This document shows positions 5,466 to 5,726 of a stretch of 5,726 nt of DNA, in pieces. The DNA comes from Desulfurococcales archaeon (lineage in GTDB: Archaea; Thermoproteota; Thermoprotei_A; Sulfolobales; Desulfurococcaceae). The stretch lies in the NCBI GenBank assembly GCA_015522345.1, contig WAML01000243.1, positions 1 to 5,726 of the forward strand, written 5' to 3'. Position 1 is the stretch's first letter; each line of letters begins with the position of its first letter. The translations under genes were made by a program, and so were the position numbers. The notes under the pieces were generated by a model. That model worked only from the letters and a program-made list of their open reading frames with translations, was not told where the DNA came from and did no database searches.

Positions 5466-5726
5466 TTATTTACGTTTCCTCTTTCTCCTCTTCTTCTTTT
5501 TCTTTTCTTTTCTCTTAGTCTTCTTCTTTTTGGTTTTCTTCTTGGTCTTTTTCACTCTTCTTTTGGCTGTTCTTCTTTTTCTACGTTTCTTTGGCTTCTC
5601 CGCAATTTTTACTTGAACTGGTATCTTTAATTCTTCCTTTAATAATATTCGAGGACCATGTTCTGTTTGTATTAGAATGGCGTCGTACTCTATTTCTTGG
5701 TCTAATTCTATTGTACCATCATATAT
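5466..5726 (-). CDS. Unrecognised protein with extreme Lys/Arg C-terminal tail (N-terminus outside window)
   Basis: The minus-strand frame is open to the right edge and ends at TAA (5468-5466), giving 86 visible residues. The first 42 are mixed and mildly acidic (IYDGTIELDQEIEYDAILIQ, then TEHGPRILLKEELKIPVQVKIA), with alternating patterns suggesting beta strands. The last 44, starting at EKPKKRRKRR, contain 35 Lys or Arg. This is the composition of a nucleic-acid-binding tail, as seen on some archaeal ribosomal, RNA polymerase (Rpo13) and chromatin proteins. The folded part does not match any of those that I can recognise. The 118-bp gap to the phosphorylase start holds that gene's TATA box and no other gene, so the two are probably separate transcription units. 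Codon use (AAG, AAA, AGA, CGT, no internal stop) supports true coding. The role is unknown; nucleic-acid binding is an inference from charge only. Confidence 0.65.
   Translation of the reverse strand: MYDGTIELDQEIEYDAILIQTEHGPRILLKEELKIPVQVKIAEKPKKRRKRRTAKRRVKKTKKKTKKKKTKRKEKKKKKRRKRKRK
5475..5516 (+). other. Uninterrupted 42-nt polypyrimidine tract
   Basis: The plus strand is pure C/T here, and the pyrimidine bias continues with short breaks to about 5600. It is the complement of the Lys/Arg codons (AAA, AAG, AGA, AGG) of the basic tail, so coding explains it. Such purine/pyrimidine strands can still form triplex structures or slip during replication. Confidence 0.6.

Noticed and set aside
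1..5726. CRISPR array, insertion sequence, tRNA, rRNA or prophage signs
   Set aside because: I saw no regularly spaced repeats, no transposase motifs or inverted ends, no tRNA cloverleaf and no rRNA-like stretches; the gene-free gaps are all about 120 bp or less.

Overview
The window looks like a low-GC (roughly one-third G+C) hyperthermophilic archaeon of the Thermoproteota (crenarchaea), probably Desulfurococcales-like. The reasons are: a diphthine synthase of crenarchaeal type and an isopentenyl phosphate kinase-like protein; a nucleoside phosphorylase that closely resembles Sulfolobus 5'-methylthioadenosine phosphorylase; heavy use of ATA (Ile) and AGA/AGG (Arg) codons; archaeal TATA boxes at leaderless spacing; and GGAGGAT-type ribosome binding sites. 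The genus cannot be fixed from the sequence alone. Family names rest on motif recognition from memory, not on a database search.

Layout. The left edge (2-325, +) carries the end of an unrecognised protein. A convergent gap of 80 bp follows; its minus strand holds a candidate C/D box guide RNA. Next is a divergent isopentenyl phosphate kinase-like gene (406-1212, -). Its start is best placed at an internal TTG, because the longer ATG version would run back through the promoter and into the next gene. An AT-rich element at 1281-1296 can serve as TATA box in both directions. To the right is a three-gene plus-strand operon: a multi-membrane GT-C glycosyltransferase (1318-2679), diphthine synthase dphB (2708-3577) and a radical SAM/SPASM protein (3606-4583). 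The spacers are 28 bp each, and the second and third genes have their own Shine-Dalgarno sites. A purine nucleoside/MTA phosphorylase gene (4604-5347, -) converges on this operon with only 20 bp between stops and has its own TATA box. The right edge (5466-5726, -) holds the C-terminal part of an unrecognised protein that ends in an extreme Lys/Arg tail.

How the genes may work together (inference). The IPK-like kinase would supply isopentenyl diphosphate for archaeal lipids and polyprenyl carriers, and the divergent GT-C enzyme is of the kind that uses polyprenyl-phosphate sugars. DphB and the radical SAM protein both consume S-adenosylmethionine, and the convergent phosphorylase belongs to a family that recycles SAM-derived nucleosides. 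Most of the window is ordinary archaeal housekeeping sequence. The items most worth a second look are the candidate C/D box RNA, the motif changes in the kinase, the SPASM enzyme of unknown substrate and the basic-tail protein.
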